From Acidovorax radicis (GTDB lineage Bacteria > Pseudomonadota > Gammaproteobacteria > Burkholderiales > Burkholderiaceae_C): DNA of 64,000 bases. Where the stretch lies: the NCBI RefSeq assembly GCF_020510705.1, contig NZ_CP075184.1, positions 2,046,001 to 2,110,000 on the forward strand, in the 5' to 3' direction. The translations under genes and the position numbers were made by a program. This document shows, piece by piece, positions 15,943 to 26,374 of this stretch. The notes beneath the pieces are model-generated. The model was not told the origin of the DNA. It made no database searches and saw only the letters and a list, made by a program, of their open reading frames with translations. Every line of letters starts with the position of its first letter. Positions within the stretch are counted from its first letter, which is position 1.

Positions 15943-18900
15943 ATGTCATTCCCCTCTTTTCCTTTGAAGGCGCTGCAGGCACTGTGCGACCCCGGCGCCT
16001 GGACGCGTGGGCGCGGGCTGGCGAACAGCGACAGCGTCACGGTGCTGTCGATGGAGCCGCTGGCCACAAACCGGTGGCGCATCCATGGGCAGGTGCAGGG
16101 CACGGCGCACACGCCTTATGACGTGGTAGTGCAGTTGGCCTTTGATGCGAAATCGACACTCAGCGACTGGTTGGGGGATTGCAGTTGCCCCGTCGGCGCC
16201 GAGTGCAAACACGCGGTGGCGCTCACCTTGACGGCTTTGCAAGACGCCGCGCCCGCTGGTGCTGCCCCGGCCATGGCCAAGGTTTCACGCGCACCACCCG
16301 CGAAAGGCCGAGCCCCTGATCTGCAGGCCCGCCAGCAAGCAGCGGCCCGTGCCGAGGCCGATGCGCAGCTTGAACACTGGCTGCGCGAATGGGACAACGC
16401 AGTGGCGGCACCCGGCGCTGCATTGCGGGCAGGCAAGCCGCCGCGCGCAGGGGTGAGCGCGGCGCGGCCTGAGCAGTATGTTTTTTTGCTGTCAGTCCAA
16501 AGCCAGGTGGTGAACCGGCCCGCGTACCGGCTTGCGTACCGGGGGGCCCCAGCCAGCGCAGGCCAACCACCCGCCTTGCCCGAGCTTCAGCTGCAGGCCG
16601 TGGTGTCATACCCCAAAGCCACGGGCGGCTGGATCAAGCCCAAGCCCGTGCGCAACACGCCCGCACCGGGGCAGGCCGCCTACGACCGCGCTGGCGAGGC
16701 CGAGCGCCAGGTGCTGCAACTGCTTGGGGGCATGGGGGCGGATGCTCACAGCCCGTATTACGCCATGCACCAGTCGTTGCCCTGCGCCGTGCTGCAGGGG
16801 CCACTGGGCTTGCAGGCTCTGCAACTGGCGGCCAGCACGGGTTTTCTTTTTGCAGAAGAAGAGGGGCCCAGCGTGGGGCAGGCGCTGCAGTGGGGCGAGC
16901 CGCTGGCCATCAGATGGGCCTGGGGCGCCGTGCCCTCAACGGCCTCTGCGAACCGTCTGCCGGATACCAACCATGGCACCGATGACGATACCCACTGGGC
17001 GCTGGGCGCCCGCCTGCCACACCCCAGCGCCTTGTTGTGCGTCAACCAGCCGCCGCTGTATATAGACATTGAACGCGGCCTGTGTGGCCCCGTGCTTGCC
17101 GAGGGCCTGAGCTCCGCGCAGCTGGCGGTGCTGCTGCGAACACCCGCGCTAAGCGCAGCGGCCCTGCAGCGCTATCAGGCGCAGATTGCCTCGCGCCTGG
17201 GCGGTGTGTTGCCCTTGCCGCCCGTGGTGCCGTCCGTGCAGCGGCTGCCGCGTGTCAAACCGGTCGCTCGGCTGCACATCGCGCCAGTGGCCGAGGCTGA
17301 TGTGCCCCACCTTGGCTTGCTCACCGCCCAACTGCGGTTTGACTACCGGGGCGCCGATGCGGCGGCGCGGGTCGGGTCGCTCGAATCCCACCGCATAGGC
17401 TGGTGGTCTGGTGAGCCGCTGGAGGTGCTCGTTTCAGCGCCCGATGGCACCCAGGAGCTGCTGCAGCGCGACGCACGGGCTGAATTGAAGGCCATCGAAG
17501 GCCTGATGGACCTGGGCCTGCTGGCCACCGATGACGGTCTGTTCGGCATCCCCGGTGAGCAATCGCAAAACGACTGGATGCACTGGGTGGACAACCACTT
17601 CAGCGTGTTTCGCGAGGCGGGTTTTGAGGTGTCGCTGGATGCGGCGCTGAACGGCTGGATTACCCACGCCGACGTGCTGGATGCGGTTTTGCTGCCGCAG
17701 GGTGATGCCAGTGGTGTGGGGGCTGCTGGAGGCGCGGGCGGCGGTGCCAACACGGCCAGCAGCCACACCACGGCGCCGTGGTTTGCACTGTCGCTGGGGG
17801 TAGAGATCAACGGCGTGCGCCACAACATCCTGCCCCTGTTGCCGATGTTGATTGCCGCAGCGGCCGCGCAGCCTGCCGACCCGGTCACGGGGCAGCCGAG
17901 CCTGCCTCCTTATGTTTACCTTCGCGCACTGGGCGATGCGGGATTTGTGCGCCTGCCCACCGACGCATTGCGGCCCTGGATGGCCGCGCTGCTGGAGCTG
18001 GTGGGCGACCGCGCGCACGACTTCTCCGGCGACAGCCTGCGGCTTTCGCGCATGGAAGCACTGCGCACCAGCGCTGCGCTGGGCCGTCTGGGCGAAGGCG
18101 CGGTGTGGCAAGGGCTGGATACCTTGCGCGCATTGCTGTCGCAGTTGCACGGCGACACCACGTTGCCCGTGGTGCCCGTGCCTGCAGGGGTTCACGCCAC
18201 GCTGCGCCCCTACCAGGCGCAGGGCTTGAACTGGTTGCAGTTCTTGCGCACCCACGGGCTGGCCGGTGTGTTGGCGGACGACATGGGGCTGGGCAAGACG
18301 CTGCAGACCCTGGCCCACATCCAGGTCGAGAAAGACGCGGGGCGCTTGACCGATCCCGCGCTGATCATTGCGCCCGTGAGCCTCATGGGCAACTGGGCCC
18401 GCGAGGCGGCGCGGTTTTGCCCTGGGCTGCGCTGCCTGGTGCTGCATGGAGCAGACCGCCACCACGCCGCAGGTGCGCTGGCCGACCACGACATCGTGAT
18501 TGCGCCCTATTCATTGCTGCACCGTGATCGCGAGCGCTGGCTGGCGCAGACCTGGCACCTCGTGGTGCTCGACGAAGCGCAAAACATCAAAAACGCCAGC
18601 ACCCACGCCGCGCAGGTGGTGGGGCAGCTGTCGGCGCGCCACCGGCTGTGCCTGTCGGGCACACCCATGGAGAACCATCTGGGCGAGGTGTGGAGCCTTT
18701 TTCACTTTTTGATGCCGGGTTTTCTGGGGAGCCAGCAGCGCTTCACGGAAGTGTTCCGCAATCCCATCGAAAAGCAGGGTGACACCACGCGTTTGGCCCA
18801 ACTGCGCGCACGCATCACACCGTTCATGTTGCGCCGTACCAAGGCGCTGGTGGCCAGCGAGCTGCCGCCCAAGGTCGAGTCGGTCATGCCGGTAGCGCTG

Positions 18901-19602
18901 AGCGGTGCGCAGGCCGACCTCTACGAAACCATTCGCCTGGGCACCGAAAAGGCCGTGCGCGAGGCGCTGCAGAGCAAAGGGCTTGCCAAGTCGCAGATCA
19001 CCATCCTGGATGCACTGCTCAAGCTGCGCCAGGTGTGTTGCGACCCCCAACTGGTGCCGCTCGATGCGGCGCGCAAGGTCAAAGGGTCGGCCAAGCTGGA
19101 ACAACTCATGACGCTGTTGCCCGAGATGCTGGCCGAGGGGCGGCGGATTTTGTTGTTCTCGCAGTTCACCAACATGCTCACGCTGATCGAAGCCGAACTG
19201 AAGAAACGTGGGCTGCCGTGGGTCAAGCTCACCGGGCAAAGCCAGCGGCGCGACGCGATCATCGAGCAGTTCACCAGCGGGCAGGTGCCGCTGTTCTTGA
19301 TCAGCCTCAAGGCGGGCGGGGTAGGGCTCAACTTGCCCCAGGCCGACACCGTGATCCATTACGACCCGTGGTGGAACCCGGCGGCCGAAAACCAGGCCAC
19401 CGACCGGGCCCATCGCATCGGCCAGACGCAGAGCGTGTGGGTGATCAAGCTGGTGGCGCAAGGCACCATTGAAGAACGCATCCTGGCGCTGCAAGAGCGC
19501 AAGGCGCAACTGGCGGACAGCCTGTACAGCGGCGCGGCGGGGCGCAAAGAGCCCTTGTTCAGTGAAGATGACATTGCGCAGTTGCTCAAGCCGCTATCGT
19601 AG
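15943..19602 (+). CDS. SNF2/RapA-family helicase with SWIM zinc finger
   Basis: 1219 residues. An N-terminal SWIM zinc finger (CSCPVG.ECKHAVAL, about residues 79-92) precedes a long unclassified middle region and a C-terminal SNF2 ATPase core: DDMGLGKTLQTL (about 778-790), DEAQNIKN (about 876-883), then the second RecA lobe with FSQFTNMLTLIE and the arginine-finger region DRAHRIGQTQ (about 1153-1162). All helicase motifs seem intact. Proteins of this layout are widespread in bacteria; their remodelling target is mostly not known. The gene is flanked on both sides by copies of the same repeat in direct orientation. ATG at 15943. Confidence 0.93.
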   Translation: MSFPSFPLKALQALCDPGAWTRGRGLANSDSVTVLSMEPLATNRWRIHGQVQGTAHTPYDVVVQLAFDAKSTLSDWLGDCSCPVGAECKHAVALTLTALQDAAPAGAAPAMAKVSRAPPAKGRAPDLQARQQAAARAEADAQLEHWLREWDNAVAAPGAALRAGKPPRAGVSAARPEQYVFLLSVQSQVVNRPAYRLAYRGAPASAGQPPALPELQLQAVVSYPKATGGWIKPKPVRNTPAPGQAAYDRAGEAERQVLQLLGGMGADAHSPYYAMHQSLPCAVLQGPLGLQALQLAASTGFLFAEEEGPSVGQALQWGEPLAIRWAWGAVPSTASANRLPDTNHGTDDDTHWALGARLPHPSALLCVNQPPLYIDIERGLCGPVLAEGLSSAQLAVLLRTPALSAAALQRYQAQIASRLGGVLPLPPVVPSVQRLPRVKPVARLHIAPVAEADVPHLGLLTAQLRFDYRGADAAARVGSLESHRIGWWSGEPLEVLVSAPDGTQELLQRDARAELKAIEGLMDLGLLATDDGLFGIPGEQSQNDWMHWVDNHFSVFREAGFEVSLDAALNGWITHADVLDAVLLPQGDASGVGAAGGAGGGANTASSHTTAPWFALSLGVEINGVRHNILPLLPMLIAAAAAQPADPVTGQPSLPPYVYLRALGDAGFVRLPTDALRPWMAALLELVGDRAHDFSGDSLRLSRMEALRTSAALGRLGEGAVWQGLDTLRALLSQLHGDTTLPVVPVPAGVHATLRPYQAQGLNWLQFLRTHGLAGVLADDMGLGKTLQTLAHIQVEKDAGRLTDPALIIAPVSLMGNWAREAARFCPGLRCLVLHGADRHHAAGALADHDIVIAPYSLLHRDRERWLAQTWHLVVLDEAQNIKNASTHAAQVVGQLSARHRLCLSGTPMENHLGEVWSLFHFLMPGFLGSQQRFTEVFRNPIEKQGDTTRLAQLRARITPFMLRRTKALVASELPPKVESVMPVALSGAQADLYETIRLGTEKAVREALQSKGLAKSQITILDALLKLRQVCCDPQLVPLDAARKVKGSAKLEQLMTLLPEMLAEGRRILLFSQFTNMLTLIEAELKKRGLPWVKLTGQSQRRDAIIEQFTSGQVPLFLISLKAGGVGLNLPQADTVIHYDPWWNPAAENQATDRAHRIGQTQSVWVIKLVAQGTIEERILALQERKAQLADSLYSGAAGRKEPLFSEDDIAQLLKPLS

Positions 19603-19660
19603 CTATCATAGTCATAGCTGTATGCGCTTGACCATAAAGCGCTGGAGCCGATTTTGTGCA
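19603..19660 (+). repeat. Interspersed repeat, copy 2
   Basis: CATAGCTGTATGCGCTTGAC, then AAAGCGCTGGAGCCGATTTTG, matching the core of copy 1 with drift. It begins right at the SNF2 stop codon. Confidence 0.65.
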
Positions 19661-19775
19661 TTGTCTTTTCTGCTTGTACCTACCGCGTCCCATGGCGTGC
19701 GCCATGGGGTGCACCGCCCGTGCGGCACGCTGGCACACAAACAACATCGCAAGGCGTGTTTGGCACACTTGACCT

Positions 19776-19804
19776 TTGCAAAGCAATGCTTTACGCGTTA
19801 CAAT
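19776..19804 (+). promoter_or_regulatory. Sigma-70 promoter of the rimP-nusA-infB operon
   Basis: TTGCAA at 19776-19781 and TACAAT at 19799-19804, separated by 17 bases. Transcription would start near 19811 and run into a hairpin within about a dozen bases. Confidence 0.6.
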
Positions 19805-19814
19805 GCAAAGCTCA

Positions 19815-19856
19815 CGACCAATCGGGCGGGTACCAACCGCCCGTTTTTTTTGGTCG
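19815..19856 (+). terminator. Terminator-like hairpin in the rimP leader (possible attenuator)
   Basis: CGGGCGG (19823-19829) pairs with CCGCCCG (19837-19843), loop of 7, followed by eight T. An outer CGACCA/TGGTCG pair (19815-19820 and 19851-19856) could extend it around the T tract. It sits between the promoter and rimP with nothing coding before it, as in leader attenuation. Confidence 0.65.
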
Positions 19857-19937
19857 CTTGCTTTTCGAGCTCGAAGCTGTCGGGGAAGTCTCCGGGGGTT
19901 ATCGGGTTTTTTGTTTTTCCGGGATTGAACTGAACAC

Positions 19938-20531
19938 GTGGCATTGCAGCAAGTCGTTGAACAAATTGTGACGGGCCTGGGGTATGACCTGGTAGAGATA
20001 GAGCGCTCTGCCGGTGGGTTGTTGCGTGTCACTATCGACTTGCCTTGGGTGCCGCCGGCCGCCGATGCGCCCGCGCCAGTGCTTGATCAGTTCATTACGG
20101 TGGAAGACTGCGAGAAGGTGACGCGCCAGTTGCAGTTTTCGTTGGAAGTGGACGGCGTTGAGTACAAGCGCCTGGAAGTTTCGTCACCCGGTATTGATCG
20201 CCCCTTGCGCCATGACCAAGATTTTGTGCGCTTTGAGGGATCGATCATTGACATCACACTGAAGGCGCCAATCGGTGTCGCAGCGGCAGGGCAAGTCAAT
20301 GCGACCCGCAAAAAATTTCGCGGCACGCTGGAGCGGGCCGAGGCTGGAGGCTGGCAGATCGTCTGGAGCGATGAGCCGCCGGTCAAGCCAGGCCAAAGGG
20401 TTAGCAAAAAACGTGTGCCAGCCCCGTTGCAGGCCATGACTTTTACCCTGGATGAACTGAGGGATGCCCGTTTGGCACCGATCGTGGATTTCAAGGGGCG
20501 TGCGGGCAAGGCAGGGGCAGCACCCGCCTGA
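19938..20531 (+). CDS. rimP: Ribosome maturation factor RimP
   Basis: 197 residues, GTG start at 19938. RimP assists 30S subunit maturation. The N-terminal domain shows GYDLVEIE and ITVEDCEKVTRQL, and the signature EVSSPGIDRPLRHDQDFVRF marks the family. The C-terminal Sm-like domain follows. It heads the classical rimP-nusA-infB-rbfA-truB gene string; nusA follows after 75 bases. The C-terminal ~30 residues are a family-variable tail. Confidence 0.97.
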   Translation: MALQQVVEQIVTGLGYDLVEIERSAGGLLRVTIDLPWVPPAADAPAPVLDQFITVEDCEKVTRQLQFSLEVDGVEYKRLEVSSPGIDRPLRHDQDFVRFEGSIIDITLKAPIGVAAAGQVNATRKKFRGTLERAEAGGWQIVWSDEPPVKPGQRVSKKRVPAPLQAMTFTLDELRDARLAPIVDFKGRAGKAGAAPA

Positions 20532-20606
20532 GTCGCTGAATGAATTGGGTGGATGCCGCGGTGTGTGGCCACTACCTTCGGGTGATTGAAATAGGAGAGT
20601 CGTCGC

Positions 20607-22091
20607 ATGAATCGCGAATTGTTGATGTTGGTTGAGGCCATTTCGCGCGAAAAGAACGTGGAGCTTGACGTGGTCTTGGGCGCCGTGGAGGCGGCCTTGG
20701 CCCAGGCTACCAAAAAGCTGTACCAAGGCGATGTGGACATTCGCGTGTCCGTTGATCGCGATAGCGGCAATTACGAGACTTTCCGCCGCTGGCTGGTGGT
20801 GCCGGACGATGCTGGTCTGCAAAATCCTGAGGCCGAAGAATTGCTGATGGATGCGAAAGATCGCATTGCGGACATCGAAGTCGGCGAGTACATCGAAGAA
20901 AGCGTCGAATCCGTGCCTATCGGCCGTATTGGCGCCATGGCGGCCAAGCAGGTCATCCTGCAGAAGATCCGCGACGCTGAGCGTGAAATGCTGCTCAACG
21001 ACTTCATGTCGCGCGGCGAGCGCATCTTCACGGGCACCGTCAAGCGCATGGACAAGGGCGACATCATTGTCGAATCCGGCCGTGTGGAAGGCCGCCTGCG
21101 TCGCAGCGAGATGATCCCGAAGGAGAACCTGCGCAGTGGCGACCGTGTGCGCGCCATGATCATGGAGGTGGACCTGTCGCTGCGCGGCGCACCCATCATC
21201 CTTTCGCGTTCGGCCCCGGAATTCATGGTCGAGTTATTTCGCCAGGAAGTACCCGAGATCGAGCAGGGCCTGCTGGAGATCAAGAGCTGTGCCCGTGACG
21301 CCGGCTCCCGCGCCAAGATTGCTGTGCTCAGCCATGACAAGCGCGTGGACCCCATCGGTACCTGTGTCGGCGTGCGTGGCACCCGTGTGAATGCAGTGAC
21401 CAACGAACTCGCTGGCGAACGCGTGGACATCGTGTTGTGGTCCGAAGACCCGGCCCAATTCGTGATCGGTGCGCTGGCCCCGGCCAACGTGTCGTCCATC
21501 GTGGTGGACGAGGAAAAACACGCCATGGACGTGGTGGTGGACGAGGAAAACCTCGCGATTGCCATTGGCCGTGGTGGCCAGAACGTGCGCCTCGCTTCCG
21601 ACCTCACGGGTTGGAAGATCAACATCATGGACGCCGCCGAATCGGCGCAAAAGCAGGCCAGCGAGACCGACACGGCCCGCAAGCTGTTCATGGAGCGACT
21701 CGACGTCGACGAAGAAATTGCCGACATCCTGATTTCCGAAGGTTTCAATACCCTGGAAGAAGTGGCCTATGTGCCGCTGCAGGAAATGCTGGAAATCGAA
21801 TCATTTGACGAAGACACCGTCAATGAATTGCGAGCCCGCGCCAAGGATGCGCTGCTCACTATGGAAATTGCCCGCGAAGAAAGCGTGGACCAGATCTCTC
21901 AGGATCTGCGCGACCTCGAAGGCCTCACCCCCGAGCTGATTGCCAAATTGGCTGAAGGTGGTGTGCATACACGTGACGACCTGGCCGATCTGGCCATTGA
22001 TGAACTGACCGACCTGACCGGACAGTCTGAAGAAGAAGCCAAAGCCTTGATCATGAAGGCGCGCGAACATTGGTTCGCGGGGCAAGAGTAA
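20607..22091 (+). CDS. nusA: Transcription termination/antitermination factor NusA
   Basis: 494 residues. The N-terminal RNA-polymerase-binding domain (1-130; [16 protein letters not shown]) is followed by S1 (about 135-200), KH1 and KH2 (about 200-345; [31 protein letters not shown]) and two C-terminal acidic helix-hairpin-helix repeats (about 365-425 and 440-490). The duplicated C-terminal repeats are the form found in proteobacteria such as E. coli. An AGGAGAG ribosome-binding site precedes the ATG. Confidence 0.98.
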   Translation: MNRELLMLVEAISREKNVELDVVLGAVEAALAQATKKLYQGDVDIRVSVDRDSGNYETFRRWLVVPDDAGLQNPEAEELLMDAKDRIADIEVGEYIEESVESVPIGRIGAMAAKQVILQKIRDAEREMLLNDFMSRGERIFTGTVKRMDKGDIIVESGRVEGRLRRSEMIPKENLRSGDRVRAMIMEVDLSLRGAPIILSRSAPEFMVELFRQEVPEIEQGLLEIKSCARDAGSRAKIAVLSHDKRVDPIGTCVGVRGTRVNAVTNELAGERVDIVLWSEDPAQFVIGALAPANVSSIVVDEEKHAMDVVVDEENLAIAIGRGGQNVRLASDLTGWKINIMDAAESAQKQASETDTARKLFMERLDVDEEIADILISEGFNTLEEVAYVPLQEMLEIESFDEDTVNELRARAKDALLTMEIAREESVDQISQDLRDLEGLTPELIAKLAEGGVHTRDDLADLAIDELTDLTGQSEEEAKALIMKAREHWFAGQE

Positions 22092-22115
22092 AGGTCAGGG
22101 AGGCACGAACCAAAT

Positions 22116-24989
22116 ATGTCCAGTAATACTGTCGCCGAGTTCGCCACCGAACTCAAAAAATCGCCTGAAACCCTGCTCGACCAGCTCAAGGCTGCGGGCG
22201 TGGGCAAGGCTGCCCCGTCTGACGTGTTGACCGAGTCAGACAAGCAAAAGCTGCTTGTCTATCTGCAAGCCAGCCATGGCACCGCTTCGGCCGACCGCAA
22301 GAAGATCACGATGGTGAAAAAATCCACCAGCGAAATCAAGCAGGCGGATGCGACCGGCAAGGCACGCACCATCCAGGTGGAAGTGCGCAAAAAACGCACA
22401 TTCATCCAGCGTGATGACGAGGTCGAAAGCCCTGTGGAGTCTGTCGCGGCGTCTTCAGTGGCTGAGCCCGCAGTGTCTAGCGAAGACCAGGAGCTGTCTC
22501 GCCGCGAGGAAGAGGCGCGTCGCCAGGCCGAGTTGATTCGCCGCCAGGAGGCCGAACTGGCCGAAAAGCGTGCTGAGCGCGAAGCACGCGAAACGCGTGA
22601 GCGTGAAGCCGAAGAGCGTGCCGCAGCCTACGCAGCCCAGGAGGCCGGTAAGAAGGCCCAGGCCTCCGCAGTGAAGCAAGAAGCGACCCGCGAGCAGGCT
22701 GCCGAGGCAGCAGCGCGCAACGCCGCGCAGGTGGAGGCTCGCGAAAAGGCCGCCGCTGAGTCCAAGGCGCGCTCCGACGAAGAGGCGGCCCGTGCTGCTG
22801 ATCTGGACGCCCGTCGCCGCAAGGCCGAGGCCGAAGCCGCTGCCATTCGCTCCATGATGGCCACGCCCAAGAAGGCGGTCATGGTGGCCAAGAAGCCTGA
22901 AGAACCCAAGCCTGTGGCTAAAGCAGCCCCTGCGGGAGACGCCAAAAAGGGCACGTTGCACAAACCCGCTGTGGGTACGGGGGTGGCGCGCGCTGGTGCG
23001 CCAGCGGCTGCAGGCGCAGGCGCCGGTGCCCCCGGTGCAGGCAAGGAAGTCAAATCTGCCAAGCTGTCTTCCAGCTGGGCGGGCGACACGGCCAAGAAGA
23101 AAGAAATCAAGACCCGCGGCGATAGCAGTGGCGGTGTCGGGCGTAACAACTGGCGCGGTGGCCCACGTGGCCGTCGTGGCGACAACCGCGATCAACGTGA
23201 CGATCACCACCAGTCCGCACCGGTGGAAGCGCGCATTATTGAAGTGCACGTGCCCGAAACGATCACGGTGGCAGAGCTGGCGCACAAGATGTCGATCAAG
23301 GCGTCTGAAGTCATCAAGACGCTGATGAAGATGGGCCAGATGGTCACCATCAATCAGCCTCTCGATCAGGACACCGCCATGATCGTGGTGGAGGAAATGG
23401 GGCACAAGGCCCTGGTGGCTGCGCTCGACGATCCGGAAGCTTTCGCTGACGAAGAGGCCGCACATCAGAACATTGAAGTGCTGCCACGCGCTCCTGTGGT
23501 GACCGTGATGGGTCACGTCGACCACGGCAAGACCTCGCTGCTCGACTACATTCGCCGTGCCAAGGTCGCAGCGGGCGAAGCGGGCGGCATTACGCAGCAC
23601 ATTGGTGCCTACCACGTGGAAACTCCACGCGGCATGGTGTCGTTCCTTGATACCCCCGGTCACGAGGCCTTCACGGCCATGCGTGCCCGTGGTGCCCAGG
23701 CCACCGACATCGTAATTCTGGTGGTGGCGGCGGACGATGGTGTCATGCCCCAGACCCGTGAGGCTATCAAGCACGCCAAGGCTGCTGGCGTTCCCATCGT
23801 GGTTGCCATCACCAAGGCCGACAAGCCCGATGCCAATCTTGAACGCGTCAAGCAGGAGCTGGTGGTCGAGCAGGTGGTGCCTGAAGAATACGGTGGTGAC
23901 TCGCCTTTTATTGCCGTGTCTTCCAAGACCGGCATGGGCATCGACGACCTGTTGGAACAGGTGCTGCTGCAGGCTGAAGTGATGGAACTCAAGGCGCCGG
24001 TGGATGCACTGGCCAAGGGCCTTGTCATCGAAGCGCAGCTCGACAAGGGCCGTGGTCCTGTGGCCACCGTGCTGGTGCAATCGGGCACGCTGAAGGTGGG
24101 CGACGTGGTGTTGGCTGGCCAGACCTATGGCCGCGTGCGCGCCATGCTGGACGAAAACGGAAAAACGGCCAAAACGGCAGGACCTTCGATTCCGGTCGAA
24201 ATCCAGGGCCTGACCGAAGTGCCACAGGCAGGCGACGAGTTCATGGTGCTCACCGACGAACGTCGTGCCCGTGAAGTAGCTACCTACCGCGCTGGCAAGT
24301 TCCGTAATACCAAGCTGGCACGCCAACAGGCCGCCAAGCTCGAAAACATGTTTGCCGACATGACGGCGGGCGAGATCAAGCATCTGCCCATCATCGTCAA
24401 GGCCGACGTGCAGGGTTCGCAGGAAGCGCTGTCGCAATCGCTGCTCAAGCTCTCGACCGACGAGGTCAAGGTGCAGCTGGTATATACCGGCGTGGGCGGT
24501 ATCAGCGAGTCGGATATCAACCTGGCGATTGCCTCCAAGGCCATCGTTATTGGCTTTAACGTGCGTGCCGATGCCGGTGCGCGCAAGCTGGCCGAAGGCA
24601 ATGGCGTGGACCTGCACTACTACAGCATCATCTATGACGCTGTGGATGAGTTGCGCGTGGCGATGTCCGGCATGCTGGCTCCTGAGCAGCGCGAGGAAGT
24701 CATCGGCACGGCCGAGATCCGCACGGTGTTCGTGGCGACCAAGATAGGCACGATTGCCGGCTCGTACATCACGTCGGGCATGGTCCATCGCAATGCACGC
24801 TTCCGTTTGCTGCGCGACAACGTCGTTGTCTACACGGGCGAAGTCGATTCGATCAAGCGCCTCAAGGACGATGTCCGGGAAGTCAAGGAAGGCTTCGAGT
24901 GCGGTATCAAGCTCAAGAACTACAACGACATCAAGGAAGGCGATCAACTCGAGTTCTTTGATATCAAGGAAATCGCGCGGACGCTGTAA
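22116..24989 (+). CDS. infB: Translation initiation factor IF-2
   Basis: 957 residues. IF-2 brings initiator tRNA to the 30S subunit. It has an N-terminal IF2N helix-bundle domain (1-50), a long charged Ala/Glu/Arg-rich linker (about 110-340), a second IF2N-type domain (about 380-430), then the GTPase with G1 GHVDHGKT (near 466), G3 DTPGHEAF and G4 TKAD (in place of the common NKxD), and the beta-barrel and C-terminal initiator-tRNA-binding domains. Internal in-frame starts giving shorter isoforms are known in E. coli; whether they are used here cannot be told. Confidence 0.98.
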   Translation: MSSNTVAEFATELKKSPETLLDQLKAAGVGKAAPSDVLTESDKQKLLVYLQASHGTASADRKKITMVKKSTSEIKQADATGKARTIQVEVRKKRTFIQRDDEVESPVESVAASSVAEPAVSSEDQELSRREEEARRQAELIRRQEAELAEKRAEREARETREREAEERAAAYAAQEAGKKAQASAVKQEATREQAAEAAARNAAQVEAREKAAAESKARSDEEAARAADLDARRRKAEAEAAAIRSMMATPKKAVMVAKKPEEPKPVAKAAPAGDAKKGTLHKPAVGTGVARAGAPAAAGAGAGAPGAGKEVKSAKLSSSWAGDTAKKKEIKTRGDSSGGVGRNNWRGGPRGRRGDNRDQRDDHHQSAPVEARIIEVHVPETITVAELAHKMSIKASEVIKTLMKMGQMVTINQPLDQDTAMIVVEEMGHKALVAALDDPEAFADEEAAHQNIEVLPRAPVVTVMGHVDHGKTSLLDYIRRAKVAAGEAGGITQHIGAYHVETPRGMVSFLDTPGHEAFTAMRARGAQATDIVILVVAADDGVMPQTREAIKHAKAAGVPIVVAITKADKPDANLERVKQELVVEQVVPEEYGGDSPFIAVSSKTGMGIDDLLEQVLLQAEVMELKAPVDALAKGLVIEAQLDKGRGPVATVLVQSGTLKVGDVVLAGQTYGRVRAMLDENGKTAKTAGPSIPVEIQGLTEVPQAGDEFMVLTDERRAREVATYRAGKFRNTKLARQQAAKLENMFADMTAGEIKHLPIIVKADVQGSQEALSQSLLKLSTDEVKVQLVYTGVGGISESDINLAIASKAIVIGFNVRADAGARKLAEGNGVDLHYYSIIYDAVDELRVAMSGMLAPEQREEVIGTAEIRTVFVATKIGTIAGSYITSGMVHRNARFRLLRDNVVVYTGEVDSIKRLKDDVREVKEGFECGIKLKNYNDIKEGDQLEFFDIKEIARTL

Positions 24990-25007
24990 GGCTTCGACGA
25001 AGACGAC

Positions 25008-25379
25008 ATGGCTGCAAAGAAGTCCTCCACACCCAACCGCGCCTTCAAAGTGGCCGACCAGATCCAGCGCGATCTGACGGAGTTGATCGCGCGCGAGTTG
25101 AAAGACCCGCGCGTGGGCATGGTGACGCTGCAGGGCGTGGAGGTCACCCCTGACTATGCCCATGCGAAGGTGTTCTTCAGCCTGCTGACAGGCGACCCTG
25201 TGGAAACGCAGGCGGCGCTCAATCAGGCTGCGGGGTTCCTGCGCAATGGGTTGTTCAAGCGTTTGCACATCCACACGGTGCCCACGCTGCACTTCTTGTT
25301 CGACCGTACCTCCGAGCGTGCGGCAGATATGAACGCCTTGATCGCCAAGGCTGTTTCCTCGCGCGCTCAAGAAGACTAA
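25008..25379 (+). CDS. rbfA: 30S ribosome-binding factor A
   Basis: 123 residues. RbfA binds the 16S rRNA 5' end region during late 30S maturation, especially in the cold. It has the single KH-like fold with the family blocks [25 protein letters not shown] and the helix ending [14 protein letters not shown]. It starts 18 bases after infB and stops 2 bases before truB. Confidence 0.97.
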   Translation: MAAKKSSTPNRAFKVADQIQRDLTELIARELKDPRVGMVTLQGVEVTPDYAHAKVFFSLLTGDPVETQAALNQAAGFLRNGLFKRLHIHTVPTLHFLFDRTSERAADMNALIAKAVSSRAQED

Positions 25380-25381
25380 CC

Positions 25382-26374
25382 ATGAACGCGCCACGCACCA
25401 GGGTGCAGCGGCGCCCTGTGCATGGGGTGTTGCTGCTCGATAAACCGCTCGGACTCTCGAGCAATGACGCCTTGCAGAAGGCGAAATGGCTGCTGCGCGC
25501 CGAAAAGGCGGGCCATACGGGTACGCTCGATCCACTGGCCACCGGGGTGTTGCCGCTGTGTTTTGGCGCGGCCACCAAGTTCAGCCAGTTGCAGCTGGAT
25601 GCGCCCAAAACCTACGAAGCGGTGGCTTTGCTCGGCACCACCACCACGACCGGCGATGCCGAAGGTGACGTGGTCGAGCGCTGCGAAATCGCCCCCGATC
25701 AGCTGACCGTTGAACGCCTTGCCGCAGTGCAGCAGCAGTTCACGGGCCCGTTGAGCCAGGTGCCACCCATGCACAGTGCGCTCAAGAAAGACGGCAAGGC
25801 ACTGTATGAGTACGCCCGCGCCGGCGTGACCGTGGAGCGCGAGGCGCGCAACGTGGTCATTCATGCATTAAAACTGGCGTTGGCCCATACAGATCAAGCG
25901 CAACCTGCTATCAAAATAATAGTGACCTGCAGCAAGGGCACTTACATCCGTACACTGGGTGAAGACATCGGTGCGGCGCTCGGATGTGGCGCCCACCTGA
26001 CGTTTTTGCGCCGCATCGATACCGGCGGTATTGGTGTGGAGCGCTGCATCACGCTCGCTCAGCTCGAAGCCCTGCCCGAAGCAGAGCGCCTGGCCTGCCT
26101 GGAGGCGCCTGAATCGCTGCTGGTGCATCACGTGCGTGTCACGCTGGACAGCGACAATGCGGCGCGGTTCCTGTCGGGCGTGCGGCGGCGCGGGGACTGG
26201 CCGGATGCCAGCGCTGTCGCGGTCTTTGGAGAAACACCCCCAGCGTTGCTTGGGGTCGGTCACATCGTTGGCGGGGAGCTGGTGCCGGACAGGCTCCTGA
26301 GTCCGCTGGAAATTCAACAAATCTTGGAAGGCACGCCGCACCTGAAAGCCAGCGGTACATTGGAAAAACTATGA
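25382..26374 (+). CDS. truB: tRNA pseudouridine(55) synthase TruB
   Basis: 330 residues. TruB makes pseudouridine 55 in tRNA. Catalytic Asp lies in the motif [18 protein letters not shown] (near residue 48). The [34 protein letters not shown] and [15 protein letters not shown] blocks are present, with a C-terminal PUA domain. Between residues about 162 and 180 the coding sequence contains a copy of the interspersed repeat, read in frame ([16 protein letters not shown]), at a place that varies in length between TruB proteins. Its last 4 bases overlap typA. Confidence 0.96.
   Translation: MNAPRTRVQRRPVHGVLLLDKPLGLSSNDALQKAKWLLRAEKAGHTGTLDPLATGVLPLCFGAATKFSQLQLDAPKTYEAVALLGTTTTTGDAEGDVVERCEIAPDQLTVERLAAVQQQFTGPLSQVPPMHSALKKDGKALYEYARAGVTVEREARNVVIHALKLALAHTDQAQPAIKIIVTCSKGTYIRTLGEDIGAALGCGAHLTFLRRIDTGGIGVERCITLAQLEALPEAERLACLEAPESLLVHHVRVTLDSDNAARFLSGVRRRGDWPDASAVAVFGETPPALLGVGHIVGGELVPDRLLSPLEIQQILEGTPHLKASGTLEKL
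25868..25921 (-). repeat. Interspersed repeat, copy 3, inside truB
   Basis: On the minus strand it reads TTTTGATAGCAGGTTGCGCTTGA... GGGCCAACGCCAGTTTT, the same element in inverted orientation relative to the other copies. It is translated as part of TruB. Confidence 0.65.

Larger units (their letters stand above)
19661..19937 (+). other. Leader region of the rimP operon
   Basis: No gene is apparent between the repeat and rimP. It contains a CATGGCGTGCGCCATG inverted repeat near 19691-19706, and the promoter and terminator-like hairpin listed separately. The rest of the leader (19857-19937) has no recognised structure. Confidence 0.6.

Noticed and set aside
22455..25535. 1026-codon open frame antisense to infB-rbfA
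   Set aside because: A shadow of a GC-rich gene's codon bias; His/Leu/Gly-rich composition without domains, whereas the + strand is unmistakable infB.
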